Shown: one piece after another, positions 42,738 through 51,817 of the stretch
Layout: each line of letters opens with the position of its first letter
How positions within the stretch are numbered: the first letter of the stretch is position 1
Assembly: GCA_965248255.1 (NCBI GenBank)
Contig: CBDFIW010000004.1
Span: 1,116,001-1,180,000, forward strand
Direction of reading: 5' to 3'
Origin: JAKZVK01 sp965248255
GTDB taxonomy: Bacteria > Acidobacteriota > Terriglobia > Bryobacterales > UBA6623
DNA length: 64,000 bases
Translations under genes and position numbers: made by a program
Notes under the pieces: model-generated
Seen by the model: the letters and a program-made list of their open reading frames with translations, nothing else
The model's database searches: none
Told to the model about the DNA's origin: nothing

Positions 42738-44110
42738 CAACCTCCCACCCACGACCCCACCTGCAACACCACCGAAAACCCCATAATCACCACAATCACC
42801 AACGACGTCACCCACAAGGCCAGCGTAATCCACCCCTTGGGGAGAATCGCCTTGGGAACGTGGACATACCGCAAGTAAATCGTCGCCAACGCCACCACCG
42901 GCAACAACAACGCCTGTGAAACCCCGACAATCTTCACCATCACGACCGGCTCTCGCAACAACACAAAGAACAGAATCGGAATCAGCAAGAACAGCAAGAC
43001 GAAGATACGCGTCCACTTCAACCGGCGCTCGTAGTCTTCGCGGCGGTAGAGGCCGAGCATGACGAGGAAGTCCGCCGCCATGCGGCTGTTGCTCGCCGTC
43101 ACGGTGAACACGGTCGAATAGAAAACCACCACGGCGCCCACGAGAAACAGATAGCGCGACCAGCCGCCGAGCGTCTCCGTATACATGTTGGCAAGCACAC
43201 TCACCATTTCAGTCCCCTGCGGAATCACGCCCAGGCCGTGCAGCACGCCCGCGCCCAACAGGTAGAAAGCAATCGTCGCGAAGGTGTAGATGACCATCGA
43301 ATTGAGGATGTCCACCCCCATGACCTTGATCCAACCGTGCGCACGGATCCGCCACGCCGCAGTATCATCCCGCGGGCCGGTAAACCGCGCGTACCCCTTC
43401 TCGAGACACCAGTAGGGGTAAACGGTGATCTCGTTCGCCCCAATGCCGGTGATCCCGAACGCGGCGACCGCCGTGACCAGCCCTTCCGCCGGCATGTGGA
43501 ACGACAAGCCCTCGACGACCCGGCCCCAGGTGAAATAGTCGGGGCGTGTGAGCAGCAGCAAGGCCGAGCCGACCGTCGTGATCGTGAACGCGGCCACCAG
43601 CCCCATCGAAACCCTCTCCACCAAATCGTACCGTCCGGTCAGCAGCAGAACCAACGTTAGTACAGCCACCACGCACACCCATGCAGCAATCGACAGGACG
43701 GGGAACGTAATGTTCAGCACCTCGCCGATCGCCCCCATCATGGCCCCGACGCCGAACATCGTCGTAATCATCGCCACGAACCAGAACCAGACCAGCCACG
43801 ACACGCGCGCACGTGGTCCGGGTATGCGGTTCAACGCTTCGAGGCTCGTCTCGCCCGTCCCGATCGTGTAGCGCCCGAACTCGTTCTGCACCACCACCTT
43901 AATGACGCAGCTAATCAACATCAGCCAGAGCAGCGTATAGCCGTTCTCGGCCCCGAGCACGGTGGTCGCGATCAGCTCGCCCGAGCCAACGATCATGCTG
44001 GCTAGGATCAGTCCGGGCCCGATGCGCCGGAAGATCGGGATCAAGCCGGCGGGAGGCTCTTCGATCAGGTCCGGCCGAAGGCGGTAGGGGTCTTGCAATG
44101 GGGTAGTCAC
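42737..44110 (-). CDS. Nramp-related membrane transporter lacking the DPGN motif
   Basis: A 457-aa, 11-12 helix LeuT-fold protein. It aligns with Nramp/SLC11 in overall layout (GPGLILASMIVGSGELIATT in helix 1; AAFGITGIGANEITVYPYW in helix 6). True Mn/Fe Nramps bind metal through DPGN in helix 1 and MPH in helix 6. Here these are GSGE and GANE, so it is unlikely to be a canonical Mn transporter. Its operon with a sugar-acid dehydratase and an ACS transporter suggests another substrate. Confidence 0.83.
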   Translation of the reverse strand: MTTPLQDPYRLRPDLIEEPPAGLIPIFRRIGPGLILASMIVGSGELIATTVLGAENGYTLLWLMLISCVIKVVVQNEFGRYTIGTGETSLEALNRIPGPRARVSWLVWFWFVAMITTMFGVGAMMGAIGEVLNITFPVLSIAAWVCVVAVLTLVLLLTGRYDLVERVSMGLVAAFTITTVGSALLLLTRPDYFTWGRVVEGLSFHMPAEGLVTAVAAFGITGIGANEITVYPYWCLEKGYARFTGPRDDTAAWRIRAHGWIKVMGVDILNSMVIYTFATIAFYLLGAGVLHGLGVIPQGTEMVSVLANMYTETLGGWSRYLFLVGAVVVFYSTVFTVTASNSRMAADFLVMLGLYRREDYERRLKWTRIFVLLFLLIPILFFVLLREPVVMVKIVGVSQALLLPVVALATIYLRYVHVPKAILPKGWITLALWVTSLVIVVIMGFSVVLQVGSWVGG

Positions 44111-44660
44111 GACGAGCGAATCCGCATCCTACGCGATGAGGAGAGGATGGTCAACTGAGGCGCCCGAGCCAACCTGCTGCTGCGAGGGCGCGATACCGTG
44201 ACTCGATGGCCAGCGTTAGCGACGTAGCTCGCAACGCGAATCCGAAGCTGGGACGCGGGTGACGGACCGCTGACTTACGAACCGGGCTCGCGTGCGTGAT
44301 CTCGCAGCACCCAGCCGTTTCGGAAGAGGCACAGAGGTGCGAGCCCCGCTACCGAGGCGTGGACGGGAGTCCACGCTCAGCGCTGTCCGAAGGTCTTGGC
44401 GGGTGGACTCCCGTCCACCTCTCGGTAGCGGGAATGGCAACGTTTCAGGGTGACGGGCTGGTCCTTATGGACGGATTGGGGACCTCCTGAACCTCCGCAG
44501 CACCCGTTTGGTCTCGCCGCACTCGGTAAGATAGTAGGCCCGCTGTTTGTGCGGTGGCGCGAGTCGCAAGGTCCCCGGGATCAACTCGAGAGGTGAAGAT
44601 GAGCCGACCGCGCCGCGCCGAGCGGGTAGACCCACTCATTCCGGCATTCTGGAGGAGAGT
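44111..44660. other. Spacer between divergent operons, with a long inverted repeat
   Basis: 550 bp without a gene. It holds the inverted repeat listed at 44345-44432. A GGAGGAGAG ribosome-binding box at 44651-44659 decides the start of the next gene at 44661. Confidence 0.5.
44345..44432. repeat. Nested inverted repeat (potential cruciform)
   Basis: CCCGCTACCGAG at 44345-44356 pairs with CTCGGTAGCGGG at 44421-44432. Inside, GTGGACGGGAGTCCAC at 44359-44374 pairs both with itself and with GTGGACTCCCGTCCAC at 44403-44418. The arms are about 29 bp with one or two mismatches. A similar word (GCGGACGGGAGTCTACGG) lies near 9905. Confidence 0.75.
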
Positions 44661-45698
44661 ATGAAACGGATCCTAATTGCGCTGTTGCTGTTCGCCGCGC
44701 CGGCAAGCGCCGCGGACAAGAAGATCGTCATCCGAGCACTCGACAGCGGAGGTTGGGCGTCCACGGATATGGCGCTGGCTGAGTATCGCAAAGCCGCAGG
44801 GGACCAAGCCGACATTGTCGTGGCGACGACGCAGGACGACCTCACCAGACAGATCGCCGACGCCGATGCGGTGATCGGCGGGGTCAACAAGGAACAGTTC
44901 GCCCAGGCAAAGAAGCTCAAGTGGCTGCAGTCGACCAGTGCGGGCGTAGAGGCCTACTCGTTTTGGCCCGAGTTTAGAGATAGCGAGGTGAAGTTGACGA
45001 ACTGCAAGGTCGTGCAGGGGCCGACCATCGGCGATCATGCCTTCGCCCTGTTGCTGGCTTTGACGCGGGGCCTCCATGAGTACATCCCGAACCGCACCGG
45101 CGAGCGGGCCTGGAAGCGCCGGGCGGGCGCACCGAAAGGGATGACCGAACTGGCCGGCATGACGGCCGTGATTGTCGGCGTGGGTGGGATCGGAACGCAG
45201 ATCGCCCAGCGGGCGCATGGGTTTGGGATGAATGTGATCGGGGTCGATCCCAAGGACCTTCCGGTCTCGGTGTTCGTACCTACGCTCGTGCCGCCGGACC
45301 GGCTCGACGAGGTGCTGCCGAAGGCTGATGTGGTATTCATCTCCGCACCGTTGACGCCGAAGAGTGAGAAGATGATCGGCGCGAAACAGTTCGATCTGAT
45401 GAAACGCGGGGCGTACTTCGTCGCCGTGTCGCGCGGCCGGCTGTACGACAAAGCGGCGCTGGTCAGAGCGCTCGACAGCCAGAAGCTCGCGGGTGCGGGC
45501 CTCGACGTGACGGACCCGGAACCCCTACCGAAGGACGACGCCCTTTGGCAGTTCGACAACGTTGTGATCACGCCGCATGTCGCTTCGGCGTCTCATGGCT
45601 CGAACATGAGGCGGCTCGGAGTCATTGCCGGCAACATCGGGCGGTTTGCGCGCGGCGAGGCGCTGACGCATGTGGTGGACAAGTCGAAGGGGTACTAG
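44661..45698 (+). CDS. D-2-hydroxyacid dehydrogenase with a signal peptide
   Basis: A 345-aa NAD-dependent dehydrogenase of the D-isomer family. The dinucleotide motif GVGGIG is at 173-178. Catalytic Arg258 (VSRGRL), Glu287 (DPEPLP) and His306 (TPHVAS) are all present. It begins MKRILIALLLFAAPASAADK, a clean Sec signal peptide with an AxA cleavage site. This is unusual for a cytosolic-cofactor enzyme. The start has a GGAGGAGA box; the longer frame from 44547 would bury the signal peptide. The substrate is unknown. Confidence 0.88.
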   Translation: MKRILIALLLFAAPASAADKKIVIRALDSGGWASTDMALAEYRKAAGDQADIVVATTQDDLTRQIADADAVIGGVNKEQFAQAKKLKWLQSTSAGVEAYSFWPEFRDSEVKLTNCKVVQGPTIGDHAFALLLALTRGLHEYIPNRTGERAWKRRAGAPKGMTELAGMTAVIVGVGGIGTQIAQRAHGFGMNVIGVDPKDLPVSVFVPTLVPPDRLDEVLPKADVVFISAPLTPKSEKMIGAKQFDLMKRGAYFVAVSRGRLYDKAALVRALDSQKLAGAGLDVTDPEPLPKDDALWQFDNVVITPHVASASHGSNMRRLGVIAGNIGRFARGEALTHVVDKSKGY

Positions 45699-45744
45699 CC
45701 CGCTTTTCTCACCACCCGGGGCTGTGTGCGCAATGAAACCCCTT

Positions 45745-45870
45745 TGCCAGTAGGGGCCGGCCCCCGTGCCGGCCCGCTTTGCGGGTGACCAGCCTGTCAT
45801 CGAACCTGCCGTGGCCGTGGCGGTCAAAATGGGCAACGGGCGGGCGCAGGGGCCCGCCCCTACGACCTTG
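45745..45870. repeat. Inverted GTAGGGGC...GCCCCTAC spacer repeat
   Basis: GTAGGGGCCGGCCCCCGTGC opens and GCGCAGGGGCCCGCCCCTAC closes a 125-bp block in the 45699-46005 spacer. Related words occur at 7260 and 56298. No gene is seen in the spacer. Confidence 0.55.
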
Positions 45871-46005
45871 CGGTGAGGAAAGCAGGCTAGTCTTCAGTCC
45901 CCACACGGGGTTTCCACACAGGCTTTTCCTGAGCTGGGTACGCGGAGTCGTTTCGGGACCTTCCACGATCAACGAACGGTCATCTGTGCTGGAATCGATC
46001 TCCGT

Positions 46006-47436
46006 CTAAGAGACGATCTTGTAAGCGACGTTGCCGTGCACGTCGGTCAGCCGGAAGTCTCGTCCGCCGAAGGGGTAAGTGAGCCGGGTGTGATCGAGTC
46101 CGAGAAGGTGGAGGATCGTCGCGTGGAGGTCGTGGATGTGCATGCGATCTTCGACGGCGTGGTAGCCGTACTCGTCGGTGGCGCCGTAGATCGTGCCGGG
46201 ATTGACACCGCCGCCCGCCATCCAGATCGTGAAGCCCCAGGGGTTGTGATCGCGCCCGTCGCGCTCCATGAACGGGGTGCGGCCGAACTCGCCGCCCCAC
46301 ATGACGAGCGTCTCGTCGAGCAGACCGCGGGCCTTGAGGTCCGTCAGTAAGCCGGCAATTGGTTGGTCGACCTCTTTAGCGTTGCGCAAGTGGATGCGCT
46401 GGAGCTGCGTGTGCTGGTCCCAAGTCGGTAAGGGGCTGTGCGAGAGCTGCACGTAGCGGACACCGCGTTCGACCAGCCGCCGCGCCAGGATGCACTGCCA
46501 CGCGAAGCCGCGAGTCGGGCCCTCGTCGTACCCGTAGAGCTTCTTCGTCGCGGGTGACTCGCGTTCGACATCGAAGGCCTCGGGGGCTTCGAGCTGCATG
46601 CGCGAAGCCAGCTCGAATGCCTGGATGCGCGCTTCGAGCTGCGGGTCGTAATGCCGGTCGGCCTGATGCGCGCGGTTCGCCTGCCGCAGCATGTCTAGCT
46701 CGTATCGCTGCTGCTCGGCGGAAAGCTCCGGGTTCACAACGTGTTCGACGGGATTCTTGATCAGCTCGTCGAGCTTGGATTTGCCGTCGCCGATCGAGGT
46801 GGATTGGTATTGTCCCGGCAGGAAGGCCGAGCCATAGAGCTTCGCGTCGGAGGCCTTGATGACGACGAACCCGGGTAAGTTCTCGTTCTCCGTCCCGAGT
46901 CCATAGAACACCCACGAGCCGAGGCTGGGGCGCGTGAAGTTGATGGTGCCGGTGTTGAGCTGCAGGAGTGCGCCGCCGTGGTCGACTCCCTCTCCGACGA
47001 CCGAGCGGATGACACACAGGTCGTCCGCGCACGTGGCTACCTGAGGGAAGAGCTCGCTAATCGGGATGCCGCTTTCGCCGTACTGCTTGAAATCCCAGGG
47101 CGACTTCATCAATCCGCCGATGTACTCGTCGTTGGCAAACGTGAAGCCGAGCTTGAACGGGATGGGCTTGCCGTGCTCTTTGTCGAGGCGGGGTTTGGGG
47201 TCGAAGGTGTCGATGTGCGAAGGGCCGCCGCTCATGAAGAGGAAGATGATCTTCGTAGCACGGGCCTTGAAGTGCGGCGGCTTCGATGAGATAGGAGTCC
47301 CTTTTGCGCCGGCGCTCTCACTGCCGAGTAGGGCGCTGAGACCGAGGGACCCGAAGCCGAGGGCGGTGCGCCGCAGCAGAGCGCGGCGAGAGAGCAGCCC
47401 GGCGCGGTCTCTGTACGCGGCCAGATCAATCGACAT
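46006..47436 (-). CDS. DUF1501-family exported protein
   Basis: A 476-aa protein of the DUF1501 (sulfatase-fold-like) family. It has a twin-arginine leader (LLSRRALLRRTALGFGSLG). Characteristic pieces are IFLFMSGGPSHIDTFDPKP, VRSVVGEGVDHGGALLQ, WDQHTQLQRIHLRNAKEVD and VMWGGEFGRTPFMERDGRDH. The family has no settled biochemical function but is nearly always paired with PSD1/cytochrome proteins, as here. The neighbouring gene's stop overlaps its start by 11 nt, so they form an operon. Confidence 0.9.
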   Translation of the reverse strand: MSIDLAAYRDRAGLLSRRALLRRTALGFGSLGLSALLGSESAGAKGTPISSKPPHFKARATKIIFLFMSGGPSHIDTFDPKPRLDKEHGKPIPFKLGFTFANDEYIGGLMKSPWDFKQYGESGIPISELFPQVATCADDLCVIRSVVGEGVDHGGALLQLNTGTINFTRPSLGSWVFYGLGTENENLPGFVVIKASDAKLYGSAFLPGQYQSTSIGDGKSKLDELIKNPVEHVVNPELSAEQQRYELDMLRQANRAHQADRHYDPQLEARIQAFELASRMQLEAPEAFDVERESPATKKLYGYDEGPTRGFAWQCILARRLVERGVRYVQLSHSPLPTWDQHTQLQRIHLRNAKEVDQPIAGLLTDLKARGLLDETLVMWGGEFGRTPFMERDGRDHNPWGFTIWMAGGGVNPGTIYGATDEYGYHAVEDRMHIHDLHATILHLLGLDHTRLTYPFGGRDFRLTDVHGNVAYKIVS

Positions 47437-50320
47437 AGTGGAATTCGTTTGACGACATCAACAATCGGCAGAAGCCGGCCCAGGCGTCCAGGCGGGGGTT
47501 GCTCGCGTCAGGGCGAACCGGGTACTCGGCCATGTACCGAAGGGCGCTGACGATCTTGGCCGCCTCAGGTGGGCGGCCCCAGGCTAGGCGGTAGGTGCGG
47601 TCGATACGGGCCGGGTCGTCGCGGCTCCCGTCCGTTAACAGGTAGCGGGCGAAGGCCCGGGAGCGCTCAAGCACAAACGGGCTGTTCATCATGTAGAGCG
47701 CCTGAGGAGCTACGTTAGTGCGATCTCGTTTGCCGGTGCTGGTGCTGGCGTCGACGAAGTCAAAGCTTCGCAACATCGGGGGAATGCCGCCCCGTGTGAT
47801 CGGCAGATAGACGGTGCGGCGTCGGGAATTGGCGAGCGTGACGGGGACTTTTTCCTCGCCCTCTTTCACAGGTTTGGGTTCGAGCTTGCCGCCGACGGTG
47901 AGGTCCAATGCCCCGTCGAGTGCCAGCAGCGAATCGCGGAGTTTCTCTACCGTCAGCCGGCGGCGGCCGAAGCGCGACCAAAGACGGTTGTCGGGGTCAG
48001 CATCCCAAACGTCCTTGTCCACACTGCTACTCATTCGGTAGGCGCTCGAGTTCATGACTAACCGGTGCATGGTCTTGATCGACCAGCCGCTCTCGACAAA
48101 CCGCTTGGCCAGATAGTCGAGCAGCGCCGGGTGCGTCGGTTCCTCTCCGGTCAGGCCGAAGTTGTTGGGCGTACGGACCAGCCCCTCGCCGAAGTGCCAT
48201 TGCCAGATGCGGTTGATCATGGCGCGGGCGGTTAGCAGGTGGTCGGGTTGGGTTATCCATTTGGCGAGCTCGAGGCGACCGCTGCCTTCGACGGCGGGAG
48301 TGGGATCGCCGTTCGAAAGCACAACGGGGAAGCGCTTTGCAACCAGATCGCCCTGACGTTCGGGGTTGCCGCGTAGAAAGACCCTTTGTTCGACCGCCTC
48401 TCCCTCGGCGACAGAGCAAGCCATGGGCGGAGCCTTCGGCGCCCGCGTCTGGAGTTCGTCGAGTTCCCGGCGCAGGCGGGCAAGGTGCTGACGAGCCTGC
48501 TCGGAGAGTACGTTCTCGCGCTCTTCGCCCTCAATCAAGAACGGCGCCGGGCCGCATAGGTCCTTGTTGAAGAAACGGCAGGCGTTGGACGCCAAGGCGG
48601 ACAAGGAGACTTCCACAAAGAAACGGTCGTTGACGCTCTCGAAGCTCTTGCCTTCGATTCGCGCCGCCCCGGGCAACTTTTCGCCTTTGCTGACAGCTTC
48701 GGCGAGCTTCGACTTCCAGTCACGTACCTCCGTGACCCAGCGTTTCGCCGGCACGTCGAAGATTGCCTGGTACTGGCGAGCGGCTTGCTCGACGTCTTCG
48801 GCGCGTGCACTCTTCGTCGCGGTACTGTGCCAGTTCTCGAGGAATACCTTGTAATCGGAGTGGCTGTCGGAGGGACGTAGGTACTCGATCCAGTCGTGCA
48901 GGACGCTTTCCTCGAGCTTGGCTTGCGCAGCGGCCTGAGCCGGGGCAAGACCCTCGCTGCGGACCCCCCATTCGGCCAGCAAGTAGTCCGTTACACGCGG
49001 ATAGTAGTTCGACAGCGTGTGGTCGAGGACTTCGTTCTCGAGGAAGGCGTCGATCTCCTGCTGCTTGGCGTCGACCTGGTACTTCGAGTCCTTGTAGTGC
49101 TTGTACTCGGACTCCGGCACGAGCGCGGCGTTGTATCGTGTCGAGTCGCGAATGTGCAGGACGTCCCAGCTTTGCGTACCCGCGAAGATCGCAGCGAGCG
49201 AGTAGTAGTCCGTGGTCAGGATGGGGTCGAACTTGTGGTCGTGACAGCGGCTGCAAGAAATGGTAAGCCCAAGGAAGGTTTTCGAGGTGGTGTCGATTTG
49301 CTCATCGATTACGTCGTAGCGCAGTCTGGTCTTGTCCTGCTCGTTGACCTGGCGCGGGCCGAGGGCCAGAAACCCGGTGGCGGCGATGCCCCGGGTATTG
49401 GGGTGGCCTGGGATGTCGGACGGCAACAGGTCGCCGGCGATTTGCTCCTTGACGAACTGGTCGTAGGGCAGGTCGCGATTGAAGGCGTCGATGACGTAGT
49501 CGCGATAGCGCCAGGCGTGTGCGGAGGCGTCTGCGTAACGGGCGACATCGAGCCAGTGGCGTCCCCATTTCTCGCCGTAGCGGGCCGACGCGAGCAGGCG
49601 GTCGATCAAGCGCTCGAAGGCCTCGGGGGCGATGTCGGCGAGGTATTCCTTGATCTCTTCCTCGGTGGGCGGCAGGCCGTGCAGATCGAACTTGGCACGG
49701 CGCAACAGTGTCAGCTTGTCGGCCGGCGCGGCGGGTGTCAGGCCTTCTTTTTCCAACCGGGCGAGGATGAAGCGGTCCGCATCGGTCCGGACCCAGTCTT
49801 CATGACTAACTTGCGGCGGCCGGGGATCCTCGACCGGCTGGAAGGCCCAATGGCGTAGCTGCTTCTCGGTGAAGCCGCCCTGCTTGGCCGGAGAAGATGT
49901 TGACACTTCCACCGCAGCATCCGGCCAGGGTGCGCCCATCGCGACCCAGGCTTCGAGGGCTTCGATCTGGCTACCATTGAGCTTGCCGGTGGGCGGCATC
50001 TTGATCTTGCCGTCGTAGCGGACAGCTTGCATGAGACGGCTTTTCGCCGGGTCACCCGCGACGACGATCGGATCGCCATTCGCGCCGTTGCGAAAGCCCG
50101 CGGCCGTGGTGAGTTTGAGTCCGGCCATTTGTACTTTCTCGCCGTGGCAAGTGCCACATTGCTCGACGAAGATCGGCCGGATGGTGCGTTCGAAGAATTC
50201 TGCGGAGTCTTGGCCCTGAGCGTGGGTGGGATATACAAAGACGAAGGCGCAGAGAGGCGCCATCCCCCGGAGAAAGAATAAGTTGGGAAATAGGCTTCGC
50301 ACTCGTGGCTCCGCCAACAT
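47426..50320 (-). CDS. PSD1/DUF1549-DUF1553 protein with N-terminal cytochrome c motif
   Basis: A 964-aa exported protein. After a signal segment (LCAFVFVYPTHAQG) comes a planctomycete-type cytochrome domain with heme motif CGTCHG, and methionine-rich MPPTGKLNGSQ. DUF1549 (HWLDVARYADASAH, LTISCSRCHDHKFDP) and C-terminal DUF1553 (PTHPALLDYLAKRF, LWSRFGRRRLTVEKLRDS) follow. The second CSRCH is another possible heme site. ATG 50320 is only 16 bp from IS630-B copy 3, and Met20 (50263) is an alternative start. The original promoter has probably been displaced. Confidence 0.9.
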   Translation of the reverse strand: MLAEPRVRSLFPNLFFLRGMAPLCAFVFVYPTHAQGQDSAEFFERTIRPIFVEQCGTCHGEKVQMAGLKLTTAAGFRNGANGDPIVVAGDPAKSRLMQAVRYDGKIKMPPTGKLNGSQIEALEAWVAMGAPWPDAAVEVSTSSPAKQGGFTEKQLRHWAFQPVEDPRPPQVSHEDWVRTDADRFILARLEKEGLTPAAPADKLTLLRRAKFDLHGLPPTEEEIKEYLADIAPEAFERLIDRLLASARYGEKWGRHWLDVARYADASAHAWRYRDYVIDAFNRDLPYDQFVKEQIAGDLLPSDIPGHPNTRGIAATGFLALGPRQVNEQDKTRLRYDVIDEQIDTTSKTFLGLTISCSRCHDHKFDPILTTDYYSLAAIFAGTQSWDVLHIRDSTRYNAALVPESEYKHYKDSKYQVDAKQQEIDAFLENEVLDHTLSNYYPRVTDYLLAEWGVRSEGLAPAQAAAQAKLEESVLHDWIEYLRPSDSHSDYKVFLENWHSTATKSARAEDVEQAARQYQAIFDVPAKRWVTEVRDWKSKLAEAVSKGEKLPGAARIEGKSFESVNDRFFVEVSLSALASNACRFFNKDLCGPAPFLIEGEERENVLSEQARQHLARLRRELDELQTRAPKAPPMACSVAEGEAVEQRVFLRGNPERQGDLVAKRFPVVLSNGDPTPAVEGSGRLELAKWITQPDHLLTARAMINRIWQWHFGEGLVRTPNNFGLTGEEPTHPALLDYLAKRFVESGWSIKTMHRLVMNSSAYRMSSSVDKDVWDADPDNRLWSRFGRRRLTVEKLRDSLLALDGALDLTVGGKLEPKPVKEGEEKVPVTLANSRRRTVYLPITRGGIPPMLRSFDFVDASTSTGKRDRTNVAPQALYMMNSPFVLERSRAFARYLLTDGSRDDPARIDRTYRLAWGRPPEAAKIVSALRYMAEYPVRPDASNPRLDAWAGFCRLLMSSNEFHYVD

Positions 50321-50336
50321 TATGGCAGACTACCTA

Positions 50337-51429
50337 TTGAATCCCGCAAATTATTATGACACTTTTTGACAGTGTGGAGCATCTATATATGTATGGGCAA
50401 CCCCAAAGGTGCGAAGCGGGATTTCAAGGCGCTGGAGAAGCGCCGTTTCGAAGCGATGCGGCTGCTCCACCAAGGCCACAATCAGTCCGAGACGGCGAGA
50501 CGGCTGAACGTCGCTCGCCAAACCGTCAGTGAGTGGCGGCGGCAATACCGCGAGCAGGGTGCGGCCGGACTCCGCCAGGCCGGGCGCGCCGGACGCAAGC
50601 CGCTCCTCGATGCCGCACAACGCGAACGCCTGACGTCGCTGCTGCTGGAAGGCCCGGAAGCCCACGGCTTCCCAACGCCCCTGTGGAGCTGTCCGCGGGT
50701 GGCTCGGCTGACCGGAGACGAGTTCGGGGTCGCATACCACGCAGGCCACGTCTGGAAGATCCTGCGAGCGCTCGACTGGAGCCCGCAACGCCCGGCCGGA
50801 AAGGCGCGCGAGCGCAACGAAGAGCGGATCCGCACCTGGAAGCGCAAGACCTGGAAGCGCATTAAAAAAAGCCCAAAACGAAGGCCGTACGCTCGTCTTC
50901 ATCGACGAAAGCGGATTGAGTCAGAAGCCGCATCGCTGCCGCACCTGGGCGCCACGTGGCCAAACACCGGTGCTGCAGTTTAACTTCAACTGGGAGAAGC
51001 TTTCCGTCTCGGCGGGGCTGACGCTGCGTAACTTCTACTTCCGGCTCTATCCCGGTGCGATCGGCAAAGAGCAAGTGACCGACTTTCTCAAGGCGTTGGT
51101 ACGTCATATCGATCGCCCGCTGCTGATCGTCTGGGATCGGCTGCCGGCGCACCGTAGCCGCCTGGTGCAAGAGTTCATCGAACTCTCCGAAGGCCACATC
51201 GCAACCGAGTACTTGCCACCCTATGCGCCGGAGTTGAATCCGGTGGAATACATCTGGGCTTACTGGAAGCAGCACGAGTTGCCGAACGTCTGTCCGAAAG
51301 ACTACGGCGAGCTGAACGAGCGGGCCCGCAAGGCACTCCGCCGCATGTACCGCAAACCGCGTTTGATCACGGCCTTCTGGAAACAGTCTTCTCTTTGTTT
51401 TGACTGACTCTATATTATGCGGGAGTCAA
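50337..51429 (+). mobile_element. IS630-family insertion sequence, type B copy 3
   Basis: A 1093-bp copy, TA-flanked (50335-50336; 51430-51431). It sits between the PSD1 gene and a divergent cytochrome-like pseudogene. The A-tract has seven A. Confidence 0.93.
50393..51407 (+). pseudogene. IS630-B transposase, split at an A7 tract
   Basis: The N-terminal frame (50393-50983) leaves the productive frame at ATTAAAAAAAGCCC (50861 onward), and the DDE domain is in the frame 50916-51407. It differs from the intact copy by the extra A and a few substitutions (for example GGTGCGAAGCGG for GGTGTGAAGCGG). Confidence 0.85.
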
Positions 51430-51458
51430 TAAAAAGCCTTCTTCGCGTGGACCAGTGC

Positions 51459-51800
51459 ATGAGTCGGTCGTGTTTCCTGTCCACGGTGCTCTCCCTTTTC
51501 CTATTAGCGGTGCTGGTGAGCCCGGCGCTACGAGCCGCGGACAGCGCTTCGTCTCCTTTGGTGGAATAGGCGCGGTTCGAGCAGGATGTGCGGCCCTTGT
51601 TTGAGGCGTATTGCTACGCCTGTCACCGTAGTGGCGCCAAGGTTGCGGGCTTCGACCTCGAGGCTTTGGTTGGAGACTATCGGAATCCGGTGATTACGGA
51701 CTTCCGCCGTTGGTAAACCATTGCCAAGTGGGTCATCAGCCACAGTGTGCCGCCGCCGGAAGGGGTCAGAGGGTACGGCTTTGCCGGAAATCGGCCGAGG
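51459..51800 (+). pseudogene. Decayed cytochrome c-domain (DUF1592/PSD-type) protein start
   Basis: ATG 51459 opens a signal peptide (FLSTVLSLFLLAVLVSPALRA). It is followed after an in-frame TAG by ARFEQDVRPLFEAYCYACHR, a typical exported cytochrome domain with CYACH heme motif. A second stop (TAA) follows FRRW, and the match ends at SHSVPPPEG. The rest of the gene is missing. It probably belonged with the PSD1/DUF1501 genes before local rearrangement. Confidence 0.75.
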
Positions 51801-51817
51801 ATCGCTTCTCAGACAAA

